Shown here piece by piece: positions 17,123-25,054 of a stretch of DNA of 64,000 nt (position 1 is the stretch's first letter; every line of letters begins with the position of its first letter). The notes beneath the pieces are model-generated. The model saw only the letters and a list, made by a program, of their open reading frames with translations. It did no database searches and was not told the origin of the DNA. Position numbers and translations under genes: made by a program. Origin of the DNA: Roseburia intestinalis L1-82 (GTDB lineage Bacteria; Bacillota; Clostridia; Lachnospirales; Lachnospiraceae). The stretch spans positions 1,062,001 to 1,126,000 of the forward strand of contig NZ_LR027880.1 in assembly GCF_900537995.1 (NCBI RefSeq). The letters are read 5' to 3'.

Positions 17123-17734
17123 TCACCCCTGAGCTTTGGCGAGCATTTGCTTGACGTGGTTCTCCAGTCGCTTGCTGAGGCCCTCGTCAATGTTCTGTTG
17201 TATGAGTGGCTGCACCTTTTCGTTTTCGATCATCTGCGGCACGCTCAATGTCTTTATGCTCTTGATAGGGTAGCGGCTTTCGCTTTCCCTCTGGAATGGT
17301 ATCTGTGTAGAGCCTTCGCCTCCTGAGCTGGCAAGGAATACGCCGGCCGGCAGGTTCTTCCGCTGGCCCTTGAATACTTCCTGACTTACCCGGTATGGCT
17401 TCGGCTTTCGCTGGGTGGGCTTCATTTTGAAATGCGTCGGAGTCAGGACTCGGCCCTTGTATGTTAATACAACAGACTCGACGAGGTTGCCCTCAACTTT
17501 GAGCTGGCCGCCGCCTTTTCCTTTGCCGTCAAGCGCCGCCTTTACATCGGCCTTCTTGATAGCATAAACCTCGCACACGGCAGCAGATACCCACGCCTGC
17601 GCTCGGCTCTTTGCGTCTGAGGTGCATTTCTTTATTACCTTTTCAGCGTCTACCCCCGCAATATTGTCCAGCGTTTTGACGAGCTCCTCATAATTTGACA
17701 GCATACAAGTGGTTGTTCCTCTGGTGGCTGCCAT
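17123..17734 (-). CDS. Minor tail protein gpZ-like, displaced before terminase
   Basis: 203 residues from the ATG at 17734 (AGGAGGCGATCACAC upstream). The pattern of the minor_tail_Z family is seen: 'DAKSRAQAWVSAAVCEVYAIKKADVKAALDGK', 'AGVFLASSGGEGSTQIPFQRESESRYPIKSIKTLSVPQM', then 'IQQNIDEGLSKRLENHVKQMLAKAQ'. In lambda, Z lies among tail genes; here it is the first late gene, ahead of terminase. Either it was moved or the family has another role. Confidence 0.7.
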   Translation of the reverse strand: MAATRGTTTCMLSNYEELVKTLDNIAGVDAEKVIKKCTSDAKSRAQAWVSAAVCEVYAIKKADVKAALDGKGKGGGQLKVEGNLVESVVLTYKGRVLTPTHFKMKPTQRKPKPYRVSQEVFKGQRKNLPAGVFLASSGGEGSTQIPFQRESESRYPIKSIKTLSVPQMIENEKVQPLIQQNIDEGLSKRLENHVKQMLAKAQG

Positions 17735-17825
17735 GTGTGATCGCCTCCTCTCAGCCTGAAAACGGCAGCAAAAAACCGCCCGATTTTCTCGCGCGGTTTC
17801 TTTACCCATTTATTGCATTGTAAAA

Positions 17826-17883
17826 ATTATAACACGGCTCAATTTCAAAGTAAATTGCATCTTTTTTGCACCGGTAAATTGCA
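17826..17883 (-). promoter_or_regulatory. Candidate late promoter with activator direct repeats
   Basis: On the minus strand: -10 TATAAT (17826-17831), 17-bp spacer, weak -35 TTTACT (17849-17854). TGCAATTTAC occurs twice, at 17850-17859 (overlapping the -35) and 17874-17883, a 24-bp start-to-start distance. The arrangement fits a weak promoter activated from tandem sites. The neighbouring ArpU/RinA-like gene is the natural candidate activator, driving the structural genes leftwards. Confidence 0.6.
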
Positions 17884-17907
17884 CGCTCAGCCTGCTGCCG
17901 GCGGCGG

Positions 17908-18459
17908 CTAATCAATGGCGGCCGTGCCATATAAACGGACGGAGAGGCTCTTAATAAGGCGCTGGCGGTTCCTCCAGACGGTTGTCGCGTCGCAGCCCAG
18001 TGACTCAGCAATGGCCTCGTTGTCAAGTCCCTCGAAGTAGCGGTCGCTTACTGACTCATAATACGGATCTGGTTTGATGATTTCGAGAGCCTCCTCGAGA
18101 ACATCGACTTCGTGCTGATCCGACTCAATGCAGGCCTGCTTGTCTTTGATAATGGCCTCGAGAGCCTCCTCTGGATCCATGCGGGTGCTACTCTTTGAAA
18201 ATCTGGTGATCGACTTGCTTCTCGCTGGGGTTCCGTAGGTTCTCAGCTCCTCGATCTTTTCCTCGTCGTCCTTAATCTTGACCTTCAGCACCGGGAGGGC
18301 ATAGAGACGAGCCTCGGTGTTTTTAAACGCTGCCTTTGCGTTCTGCGGCTGCTGCAACGGCTTGTATGCGTCCGAGACTGCTGCCGCGGTTTTTTTCGCC
18401 ACCTCGTCTATGTAGCTTTTGATCTCTGGCGGTATGCTTGGTTTTTTCTGTTTTGCCAT
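17908..18459 (-). CDS. ArpU/RinA-like late transcription activator
   Basis: 183 residues. The C-terminus ('YYESVSDRYFEGLDNEAIAESLGCDATTVWRNRQRLIKSLSVRLYG') is a sigma-70 region 4-like helix-turn-helix of the ArpU/RinA family. The middle carries a helical stretch with paired segments 'LRTYGTPARSKSITRFSKSSTR'. Such proteins switch on late genes of Firmicutes phages. It is the last gene before the candidate late promoter. Confidence 0.8.
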   Translation of the reverse strand: MAKQKKPSIPPEIKSYIDEVAKKTAAAVSDAYKPLQQPQNAKAAFKNTEARLYALPVLKVKIKDDEEKIEELRTYGTPARSKSITRFSKSSTRMDPEEALEAIIKDKQACIESDQHEVDVLEEALEIIKPDPYYESVSDRYFEGLDNEAIAESLGCDATTVWRNRQRLIKSLSVRLYGTAAID

Positions 18460-19902
18460 TTATTCATATTCTCCTTCCTTGTATTCTGAGCTTATGCCTA
18501 CATCGTCGAAAATCTCGGCGTATACTGCCGGATCTGCCGGGGCTCCATCTCTTATGAGCTGGATCTGGTCCTTGTTGCCGGTGATCCTGAAATACCGCTT
18601 TACAATTACATCGGTATAGCCGGGCGTTAATTCCATGAGGTAGGCGGTGTGGCCGGTCTTTTCTGCTGCCGCGAGAGTTGTCCCGCTGCCTCCGAACGGA
18701 TCGTAAACCGTTTTTACAAAATCCATGTTGTCGAGTATCATTTCCATAAGCTCGACGGGCTTCTGTGTCGGGTGTAACTCATTCCCGGACCTGCTGCACC
18801 TCAAAACATTGCCGTAGCCTTTGTGACCGTCGAATTTCGCCTTGCCTCTGCTGCCGAACAGACAGAGCTCGTGCTGGCTTCTCCAGCCGACGCCCATGCC
18901 GGGTGTCTCTTTGTCCCATACGATCATCGAACGGACTCCGAAGCCCGATTTCTCAATTATGTCATACAAATAGATCCACATGCGCCAGTCGGTGAACACA
19001 TAAGCAAATAGAGGAGTGATACCCTCGAAGGCTGCGGTCAATAATTTAATATAACCGCGGGTGCTGAGTATGTCGTTTGCAATCTTCGGCGCGTCTGTCT
19101 GGCCTTTTCTCACGGTTCCGATACTTCCGGTAGACTTTCCGCTCTCTTGGTGGCCGCCGCTGCAATACGGTGGATCTGTGAGCATGAGCTCTGGTTCTGC
19201 TCCCGCCAGCAGCTCCTCGCGGTCCTTTGCGTTGGTGGAGTTCCCGCACATGAGTCTATGGCGGCCGAGGATCCACACGTCCCCCAGCTTGCTGACTGGT
19301 TCCTCCGGTGGTGGGAGTACGGTGTCGTCGTCTGCCTCCTCTTTGTCGTGGTCTGCTTCACATAGAGCTGTTGCAAGTTCCTGATAGAATGACTCCTCGT
19401 AGCCGGTCATTTCAAACGGGATCGCTCCGGTGTCTACTGCCTCAAAAGCCTCGGCCAGTTTCACGCTGTCTATTTCCGCAAGCTCCGCGATCCGGTTGTC
19501 TGCCATGAGGTCGGCCAGTTCCTCCTCCTCGCTGGCATAGTTCTGATAGTCGACTGGAGCCTCTTTGAATTTTCCATACTTTGCCGCCGCGAGTCTGCCG
19601 TGGCCCTTTACAATCAGGCCCGATCGGGTGCTCACGGTGATCGGCTGCCTCCAGCCGGTTGCCTTGATGATAGCAGCGAGGGCTCTGATCTGATCGTCCG
19701 GGTGCTTATTGGGGTTTAGAGGGTTTTCTCTGAGTTCCTTTATCGGCACAATTTTGTCATGTGCGCAAAAAACCGGCCGGCCGTCTGCGAACGCTTTTGG
19801 CTCAGCGCTGGTGGTGTAGTCCATGTCGTTGATCTGTATCTCCTGACGGTTGGCCTTCGTCTTTGTCTGGGTGATTTCGAGCGTTTTCTTTGATTTCGCC
19901 AC
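18460..19902 (-). CDS. ParB-domain/DNA methyltransferase fusion
   Basis: 480 residues. Residues 48-150 are a ParB/sulfiredoxin-like domain ('IVPIKELRENPLNPNKHPDDQIRALAAIIKATGWRQPITV...VKGHGRLAAAKYG'). A beta-class DNA methyltransferase follows with catalytic 'LTDPPY' (243-246) and a downstream AdoMet motif 'FGGSGTT' (403-409). The product would be N4-cytosine or N6-adenine methylation, probably protecting phage DNA from host restriction. It abuts the late activator gene without a gap. Confidence 0.92.
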   Translation of the reverse strand: MAKSKKTLEITQTKTKANRQEIQINDMDYTTSAEPKAFADGRPVFCAHDKIVPIKELRENPLNPNKHPDDQIRALAAIIKATGWRQPITVSTRSGLIVKGHGRLAAAKYGKFKEAPVDYQNYASEEEELADLMADNRIAELAEIDSVKLAEAFEAVDTGAIPFEMTGYEESFYQELATALCEADHDKEEADDDTVLPPPEEPVSKLGDVWILGRHRLMCGNSTNAKDREELLAGAEPELMLTDPPYCSGGHQESGKSTGSIGTVRKGQTDAPKIANDILSTRGYIKLLTAAFEGITPLFAYVFTDWRMWIYLYDIIEKSGFGVRSMIVWDKETPGMGVGWRSQHELCLFGSRGKAKFDGHKGYGNVLRCSRSGNELHPTQKPVELMEMILDNMDFVKTVYDPFGGSGTTLAAAEKTGHTAYLMELTPGYTDVIVKRYFRITGNKDQIQLIRDGAPADPAVYAEIFDDVGISSEYKEGEYE

Positions 19903-20280
19903 TTAATCGCCTCCCTTCTGGTTTTCTTCTGGTTCCTGAGTTCCAAAACGAGCGATCGCGAGCTCGTTGTATTTGCTGTAAATAGCCTCGAAGGCTTTTT
20001 TCCATTCCGGCCCGTGTTCGTCGCCTACGGTTACGATATGAGCCAGCTCATGCGCCAGTATTTCCGGGACTGCCTCTGCTGGGATATGTCCTGCCACCTC
20101 TATGAGCGGGAGAGTGCCGTCGTCTGGGAATGTGGTACAACCGACCATTTCTGTGCCGTCCTCTGTGGTGATTTTATCAACCAGTATGGCCTCGTATTCC
20201 GTGCCCGGGTAAATTTCAGCAAAAGCCTGAGCCACGAGGCTGCTCGGATCGTTTAAGAATGGGCTTTTTAATAATTCCAT
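19903..20280 (-). CDS. SprT-like zinc metallopeptidase-type protein
   Basis: 125 residues from ATG 20280 (GCAGGAGGTTATTC upstream); a longer frame extends 58 residues into a non-coding hairpin region. The motif 'ILAHELAHIVTVGDEHGPEWKKAF' gives HExxH plus a downstream His, the SprT-like zinc-binding pattern. Phage members are common but their substrate is unknown. Methylase follows immediately. Confidence 0.75.
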   Translation of the reverse strand: MELLKSPFLNDPSSLVAQAFAEIYPGTEYEAILVDKITTEDGTEMVGCTTFPDDGTLPLIEVAGHIPAEAVPEILAHELAHIVTVGDEHGPEWKKAFEAIYSKYNELAIARFGTQEPEENQKGGD

Positions 20281-20305
20281 GAATAACCTCCTGCGATATG
20301 CGGGA

Positions 20306-20327
20306 GGGCAGCAGGGCCCTCCCTTGA
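20306..20327. other. GC-rich hairpin between genes
   Basis: An inverted repeat GGGAGGGC / GCCCTCCC with a short loop lies between the 247-residue gene and the SprT-like gene. No T-run follows on the minus strand, so it is not a clear terminator; it could slow polymerase or set mRNA stability. Confidence 0.4.
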
Positions 20328-20353
20328 TGATCCCGACATTTATGTCGATGACA

Positions 20354-21097
20354 TTATGCAATGATTGTGATCTTGTCTCTGTCCGGTATGTCTTTGAGTG
20401 CTTCCGTGAGGTACGCCTTGACATTTGCCACCGCCTGAGACTTCCAGACGCCACCGTCAGCAGTCACGAGCTTAAATACTGGAGCGCCGCCTCTGCCTTC
20501 GCTTACTCTGAAAACAAAGTCGCTAGCTGGCTGCTCAACCTCCAGAAATGTGCGGTACGGTATCAGGTTTACCGGGTTCGGTACGAGCACGTTGTCCTTC
20601 GTGGTTATTCCGGTTTTCATAACTGCCTGCTGGGTTGTGCCGGTGTCTGAGAAGGTAGCCTCCTGAGTGTTCACGATATTGCTTGCCAGCATGGTGACAG
20701 CTTCGCGGTCGTCGCTTTCCTTGAAGCATGACTGCATAGAAATGAGAAAGCTCTCCTGATCGTATTCTCTGCCATATTCAAAACGAGGCAGCAGGGCGTT
20801 GACCTCGAAAAGCGTCTCACGGTCGCGCTCAGCAAGCAGGCCAGAGTATAAAAGTACCTTTGTTTCGTTTACTACCTGAATAATCATACGATCGCGCAAT
20901 TCTTCGCGGTTTTCTTTGATGTAGTCCACCAGTGAGGTGAGAGTGGTCGCAGAGATAGGCGCTGCCTTTTCCGGGGCGTCGTATCTTACGAGATCCTTTG
21001 TGCAGTATGTCTTGCCGTTAATCTCGACCGTTTTCGGATCTTCGGCTTTTACTGCCAGTCCTGTGATAAATGCGATAGCTTCCTTTATTCCTTCCAT
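20354..21097 (-). CDS. Phage protein of unknown function (DUF2303-like pattern)
   Basis: 247 residues, soluble, acidic. It starts 'MEGIKEAIAFITGLAVKAEDPKTVEINGKTYCTKDLVRY' and contains 'YDQESFLISMQSCFKESDDREAVTMLASNIVNTQEATFSDTGTTQQAV'. The general plan resembles DUF2303 proteins of other phages (N-terminal start, central helical part, C-terminal beta domain 'FVFRVSEGRGGAPVFKLVTADGGVW'). The resemblance is weak and no function is known. RBS AAGGAGGACAAAACA. Confidence 0.55.
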   Translation of the reverse strand: MEGIKEAIAFITGLAVKAEDPKTVEINGKTYCTKDLVRYDAPEKAAPISATTLTSLVDYIKENREELRDRMIIQVVNETKVLLYSGLLAERDRETLFEVNALLPRFEYGREYDQESFLISMQSCFKESDDREAVTMLASNIVNTQEATFSDTGTTQQAVMKTGITTKDNVLVPNPVNLIPYRTFLEVEQPASDFVFRVSEGRGGAPVFKLVTADGGVWKSQAVANVKAYLTEALKDIPDRDKITIIA

Positions 21098-21110
21098 TGT
21101 TTTGTCCTCC

Positions 21111-21788
21111 TTATGCGTTTACGGCCTTTTGGCCCATTGTAATGACTTTGTGCTGGTTGCTTTTCGGCTGTTCTGCGGTTGTTGGCTGGTCGACCGGTGG
21201 ACGACCGTTCTCAAATACCTCACCCGTCTCAGGATCGAAGTCTCTGCCCGGTACGAGTTCGCCTGCTGCCGCCTCTGCCTTTTCCTGCTCCTGATCGGCT
21301 GGAACCTCTGCCTGCTTTTTATTTCTGTTTTTCAGGTCCAGAGGCTTGCCGGTAGGTGTTGGCTGCTGTTCTGTGGTGCCTGCTGCCGGCTGTGTCGCAT
21401 TAGCAGCGGGAGTGGTAGCCTGAGCCGGTTCTGCTTCCGGTTCCTGAGTCTGTAAATCATTAAAAGACATTTGCCCGCGGATCTGGCCGTCATATTCTGC
21501 GATCTCGATCTGGCCGGTTCTCATATTTACGCCCATAATCATTTGAGTGTCGATCGCTTCGGTTGCTGCGAGCTTGGTCGTGACAGCGATCTGGGTGCTT
21601 ACGAGCTGTCTCGTTTTGTTCGGTGCAAATTTGAGCGTGATCTGGATCTGTCTCTTGGTGGTTGCCTCTGTGTTCGGGTTCTGAATGTTCTCGGCCACCT
21701 GCATGAGTGCCTCGTTGAGCTTTTCGGCAAAAGCACCGCCGGCGAGAGTCTCGAGGTTGATGTTACTCTGTACGCTTGTTTTCTTCAT
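21111..21788 (-). CDS. Phage protein often labelled 'replication terminator protein'
   Basis: 225 residues. The N-terminal 120 residues ('INLETLAGGAFAEKLNEALMQVAENIQNPNTEATTKRQIQITLKFAPNKTRQLVSTQIAVTTKL') match the small phage proteins that carry this name in databases; the name is not backed by function I know of. The C-terminal half is a Pro/Gln/Ala/Thr-rich tail. Located in the early/middle gene block after the replication genes. Confidence 0.6.
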   Translation of the reverse strand: MKKTSVQSNINLETLAGGAFAEKLNEALMQVAENIQNPNTEATTKRQIQITLKFAPNKTRQLVSTQIAVTTKLAATEAIDTQMIMGVNMRTGQIEIAEYDGQIRGQMSFNDLQTQEPEAEPAQATTPAANATQPAAGTTEQQPTPTGKPLDLKNRNKKQAEVPADQEQEKAEAAAGELVPGRDFDPETGEVFENGRPPVDQPTTAEQPKSNQHKVITMGQKAVNA

Positions 21789-21996
21789 TTTCTGGATCCT
21801 CCTTCTTGGTCTTTGAATTGTTCAGCTCGTCAATGCGAAGGCTGAGCTGATAGGTCGCATAAGCTACCATGTGGAGCTCTGCGGCTTTCTTTTTGGCGTC
21901 TTTGTGGGTTACTACGGTTCCGATTGCTGACAAAATCAGGAAAGCGGCCCATAACGCACATACGACGGCGCCGAGCGTGATTTCTGCTGCGGTCAT
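21763..21996 (-). CDS. Small single-span membrane protein
   Basis: 77 residues: a hydrophobic segment at about 5-27 ('ITLGAVVCALWAAFLILSAIGTVV'), then a charged C-terminal tail (K/E/D-rich). It overlaps the upstream zinc-ribbon gene's stop by 4 bp and the downstream gene by 26 bp. Unknown function. Too far from lysis genes to call a holin. Confidence 0.6.
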   Translation of the reverse strand: MTAAEITLGAVVCALWAAFLILSAIGTVVTHKDAKKKAAELHMVAYATYQLSLRIDELNNSKTKKEDPENEENKRTE

Positions 21997-22238
21997 TTCT
22001 TCTTTTCACCTCCTCCCGGTGTGTTTGCGGCTCTGAGAGCGCACTCGGTACAAACTCCAGCGGCTCCCGCTGCCTTTACTTGACGCGCAAGCTCTGACTC
22101 CCAGCACTCCCGGCCGCAGCTCGGGCATGTGACGAGGCGCCAGTCTGGGTGCTTGCTTGCGTCTGGTATATTGGAGCGGAGCGGAAGGCATATAAGCCCG
22201 CCGTCTCCGGGGTTCCACGGTTTTATTGTTATGTTCAT
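21993..22238 (-). CDS. Small zinc-ribbon-like phage protein
   Basis: 81 residues. Two cysteine pairs in 'CPSCGRECWES...VCTECALRA' can bind one zinc. The N-terminus ('ITIKPWNPGDGGLICLPLRSNIPDASKHPDWRLVTCPSCG') reads as a conserved small phage protein. It overlaps the next gene as ATGA. Function unknown. Confidence 0.6.
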   Translation of the reverse strand: MNITIKPWNPGDGGLICLPLRSNIPDASKHPDWRLVTCPSCGRECWESELARQVKAAGAAGVCTECALRAANTPGGGEKKK

Positions 22239-22239
22239 G

Positions 22240-22671
22240 TTATGCCTCCCAGCTCCAGAGCCCCTGCTGGCCTTTTGCTTTTATGGGCTCCGGCAGTTCT
22301 TTGACGTTTCTCAGCTCCCATGCGTAACGGCCGAGAGAATAATCTCCGAGAGCCTTTTCGGTGTCCGGTAGAGTAGAGAGGTATTCTTCTGTTATGAGGT
22401 GGCACGCCACAAGCTCAGCCGTTGCAATTACTTCTCCGTAATTGAAATATGTCAGGAGCTCACCGTTTGCCATGCTTGCTTTTTCCAGCTTCTCAACCAT
22501 GAGTCCGAAGGCTTTCTCTGACAGAAGCGGTACGACTTGTCGTATTGGTTTGACTGCTGCATGGATCGCAATCGGCCCTCTGTATTTTGTAGCCCAGCTT
22601 CTTGTCTCGTTATGTTTTACGCCGGCGGCTATAAATTCGGCCCACGGCTGCCATATTGTTATTGCTTTCAT
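22240..22671 (-). CDS. ASCH-domain protein
   Basis: 143 residues. Starts 'KAITIWQPWAEFIAAGVKHNETRSWATKYRGPIAIHAA' and ends 'YAWELRNVKELPEPIKAKGQQGLW', the ASCH/PUA-like RNA-binding fold. Phage members are widespread; some ASCH proteins act on modified nucleotides, but no substrate can be read from this sequence. Start ATG 22671 follows AAAGGAGCCTAA. Confidence 0.8.
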   Translation of the reverse strand: MKAITIWQPWAEFIAAGVKHNETRSWATKYRGPIAIHAAVKPIRQVVPLLSEKAFGLMVEKLEKASMANGELLTYFNYGEVIATAELVACHLITEEYLSTLPDTEKALGDYSLGRYAWELRNVKELPEPIKAKGQQGLWSWEA

Positions 22672-22683
22672 TTAGGCTCCTTT

Positions 22684-23049
22684 CTAAAAGCAAAATGTTA
22701 GTTGTCCCGTTTCGTCTGCTTGCGTATTCATTGGAATAACAAAGCCTTCCCAGTGCTCATAGGCACGCCCGGTCAGACACTCAGCCGCTAAAATCAGCAC
22801 ATTTATGTCGCTGGCGTTTTTCATCCATGCGTATTCTTTCACATGCCGTTTTATTTGTTCCAGCAGCGGGAGCAGGCCGTCGGCTTCGGCTGCTTTTTCA
22901 ACGAGCCGAGCCCAGTCCTTGATCTCATATACTCCGCTGGGCGTTTTGTACGTTTCCCTGCCTTCTGTGATTTTTCTCCCGTTCTTATCCTTTCCGACCA
23001 CCGTTGCCGTGAACATTCTCGAAGATAGTCTGGTGTAGTTCTCGATCAT
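22684..23049 (-). CDS. Hypothetical phage protein
   Basis: 121 residues, not recognised. Begins with a beta hairpin-like stretch ('RLSSRMFTATVVGKDKNGRKITEGRETYKTPSGVYEIKDWARLVEKAAEADG') and has helices toward the end. Its ATG follows the preceding gene's TAG directly (TAGATG), with GGAGCC as ribosome site, so it is coupled. Confidence 0.55.
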   Translation of the reverse strand: MIENYTRLSSRMFTATVVGKDKNGRKITEGRETYKTPSGVYEIKDWARLVEKAAEADGLLPLLEQIKRHVKEYAWMKNASDINVLILAAECLTGRAYEHWEGFVIPMNTQADETGQLTFCF

Positions 23050-23307
23050 CTAGGCTCCTTTCTGGATAGCTGAGGCGCTCCAGTTCTTCGCGAAGGCCTC
23101 CGTGCTCTGATAAGGGCAAAAGAGCTGACCGTCTCTGGTTTTTACCTCGAAGCGTCCGCGGCTGCGGATATATCTCACGATCAGTTCGTAACGCTGGCCG
23201 GTGACAAATCCCATTGATCCGGTTGTCCCGGTGAATGTCGCAATAATCTGGAGCGATCCGGTTTTACTTTTTGGGTTTTTTAAATCATTAAGCGCGCGTG
23301 TCAGCAT
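23050..23307 (-). CDS. Hypothetical phage protein
   Basis: 85 residues, not recognised; beta-rich ('GSLQIIATFTGTTGSMGFVTGQRYELIVRYIRSRGRFEVKTRDGQLFCPYQSTEAFAKNW'), the shape of a small SH3/OB-like domain. Overlaps the end of the RecU gene by 20 bp and is coupled to the next gene. Confidence 0.55.
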   Translation of the reverse strand: MLTRALNDLKNPKSKTGSLQIIATFTGTTGSMGFVTGQRYELIVRYIRSRGRFEVKTRDGQLFCPYQSTEAFAKNWSASAIQKGA

Positions 23308-23899
23308 TGTGCGTTCCTCCCTTTGTCTTTTTCAAAAATTCCAGCGTACCCAGATGATTGAGGCCGATCTCATAGTCTTGGATCTCGCTGCGTTTCAAGT
23401 GCTTGTGGCCGTATATGTCTTTCATATCTCGCCAGACGCTCCACGGTATGCGGTAGAACTGCTCAAACTTAAAGCTCACGAGCACGAAGCAGCTCGCGCC
23501 CATTTTCTCGTAGTTCTCCAGCAGTTCAGCCTGCCGATCGCTCACGGCAGAGGCTTCGATCTTGTCGGCGTCTGTATGTTTGGCCTCGAAGGCAATGCAC
23601 CGGCCGCCGTTGAGTATTCCCTTGTAGTCGTTCTGGGCTTTTTTGGTGAAAACCGCGACATATTGGCCGCGTCTGCGATCTCCGTATGGTTTCAGAGGTC
23701 GCATAGGCTCCGGCGTTTTCTCAATGTCCGCAATATTCTGGGAGCGGTAGTAGTTGCACGCTGCGGAGATCATATTCTCGAAGCGTTCCCCGGCGTATTT
23801 AGCACGGCGGCCCTGCTGCCGGCGCTCATACTCGATATTTCTCTCGGCTTCGCATGGTGTAGGATCCGGGTAGCCCTCTGAATTTCGTCCGTTGCTCAT
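23288..23899 (-). CDS. RecU-type Holliday junction resolvase
   Basis: 203 residues from ATG 23899, which has GAGGGGGTGCGTGAT in front; a GTG three codons earlier overlaps the upstream stop. RecU signatures: 'AKYAGERFENMISAACNYYRSQNIADIEKTPEPMRPL', 'YKGILNGGRCIAFEAKHTDADKIEASAVSDRQAELLENYEKMGASCFVLVSFK' (nuclease core with E-A-K), and 'YRIPWSVWRDM'. Resolves recombination or replication intermediates before packaging. Confidence 0.9.
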   Translation of the reverse strand: MSNGRNSEGYPDPTPCEAERNIEYERRQQGRRAKYAGERFENMISAACNYYRSQNIADIEKTPEPMRPLKPYGDRRRGQYVAVFTKKAQNDYKGILNGGRCIAFEAKHTDADKIEASAVSDRQAELLENYEKMGASCFVLVSFKFEQFYRIPWSVWRDMKDIYGHKHLKRSEIQDYEIGLNHLGTLEFLKKTKGGTHNADTRA

Positions 23900-23900
23900 A

Positions 23901-24467
23901 TCACGCACCCCCTCTCAACATTGAGGTGCCATTTTTCAGACTGTTCGCAATCATTTCGCCGAGTTCTGAGGCCTCCGTCGGATCTATGTTGATATGAACC
24001 GCAGTAACCTCTCTGAGACTCTTGCCGGCCTCTGCGAGTAGTGGAGCGGCAGCAGGCTGATCGGCGTATGCAGCAGCGGCAGAGACGGCGTGTTTTCTCA
24101 GAGGTCTGCGCTGTGTTACTGCTGCATGATTGTAGATCTCCAGCACGTTCTCGATAAATTCCGGCGGGCCGAAAACTTGGATCTCAATGTCGAGCACTCC
24201 GGCAAGCTGGATCTCGTCATACATTCCTGCAGATACCTTGCAGCCGTAAACTCTGATAAGCTGGCAATGTCTGAGGAGCTGGAGCCCGCAGCGCAGGCCG
24301 AGCTTTCTTTCCTCTGGGTTGGTGTCGTCCACAAACTGCGTAAAATACACATGAGGGGCGAGTGGCAGCAGGCCGTCATTCATTGCCTCGCGGCAGTATT
24401 CCTGCGCCTTGATGATGTTTTTCTCATAGTCACCGCGACACGGTGAGCAAATATAGGCTAATTTCAT
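23901..24467 (-). CDS. DUF4406/nucleoside deoxyribosyltransferase-like protein
   Basis: 188 residues. Residues 1-105 have the pattern of the DUF4406 group ('KLAYICSPCRGDYEKNIIKAQEYCREAMNDGLLPLAPHVYFTQFVDD...GLQLLRHCQLIRVYGCKVSAGMYDEI'), related to nucleoside 2-deoxyribosyltransferases. The C-terminal 80 residues are Ala-rich and not recognised. A role in nucleotide metabolism is possible but not shown. Confidence 0.75.
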   Translation of the reverse strand: MKLAYICSPCRGDYEKNIIKAQEYCREAMNDGLLPLAPHVYFTQFVDDTNPEERKLGLRCGLQLLRHCQLIRVYGCKVSAGMYDEIQLAGVLDIEIQVFGPPEFIENVLEIYNHAAVTQRRPLRKHAVSAAAAYADQPAAAPLLAEAGKSLREVTAVHINIDPTEASELGEMIANSLKNGTSMLRGGA

Positions 24468-24480
24468 TCATTGCCCTCCC

Positions 24481-25043
24481 TTAAATAATTTTTATTGTCT
24501 GGCGACTGCTGCCGGGCTGCCATACGAACCATGAGTAGCTCGTGGCGTCTGTTCCATGTCCGGTAAAGCTCGGGCGCTTATGTAGGGTGTAGAGTCCGGC
24601 GAGCTGGTGATCTTCCTGCTGCCAGAACTCAAAACGCTGGTCGCTTTCCATGAACGCGGTGCGGAGCAGGAAAATGAGCCTGCCGCCCGGTTTAAGTAGC
24701 CCGAGACTTTTCTCAACAAATTCGATCGCCTGATTAAATGGCGGGTTGCCGATGATAAGATCGTACTTTTTCCCGAGGTCCATGCTCAGGAAGTCGTCAA
24801 TAATCACATTGACGCCGAGATCCTGCAGGTGTTGTGCCTCCTCTGGTCTGATCTCCACCGCGTCGATCGAAAAATCGCCGTATTTTTGTAGTGTCTTGAT
24901 TATGTTGCCGCTACCTGCTCCCGGTTCCAGCACCTCGATCCCCCCCTCAGAGGGAAAACGTCGAGAAATGTCTCGATCGTCGAGATTGGTGTCGGGTAGA
25001 AGTCGTGCGGCTTTCTGGTGCTTCCTCGGTTTGTTGCACTCAT
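24481..25043 (-). pseudogene. N6-adenine-type DNA methyltransferase, frame broken at a G7 tract
   Basis: The gene starts at an ATG at 25043 with AAGGAGGTAGATA, reading 'ATNRGSTRKPHDFYPTPISTIETFLDVFPLRG'. At a run of seven G (plus-strand C7, 24940-24946) the frame is lost. The rest continues in another frame from 'IEVLEPGAGSGNIIKTL' through the catalytic 'GNPPFNQAIEFV' to 'SYSWFVWQPG' at 24481. Eight (or five) G would restore one 187-residue methyltransferase. It may be phase-variable, a mutation, or a base-count error. Confidence 0.8.
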
Positions 25044-25054
25044 TATCTACCTCC

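Noticed and set aside
16712..17126. Several 60-108-residue frames in the terminase-upstream gap
   Set aside because: GC-driven open frames in many phases at once, H/R/Q/P-rich, no ribosome sites.
21763..21996. Holin
   Set aside because: Single span, located among early genes, no endolysin beside it.
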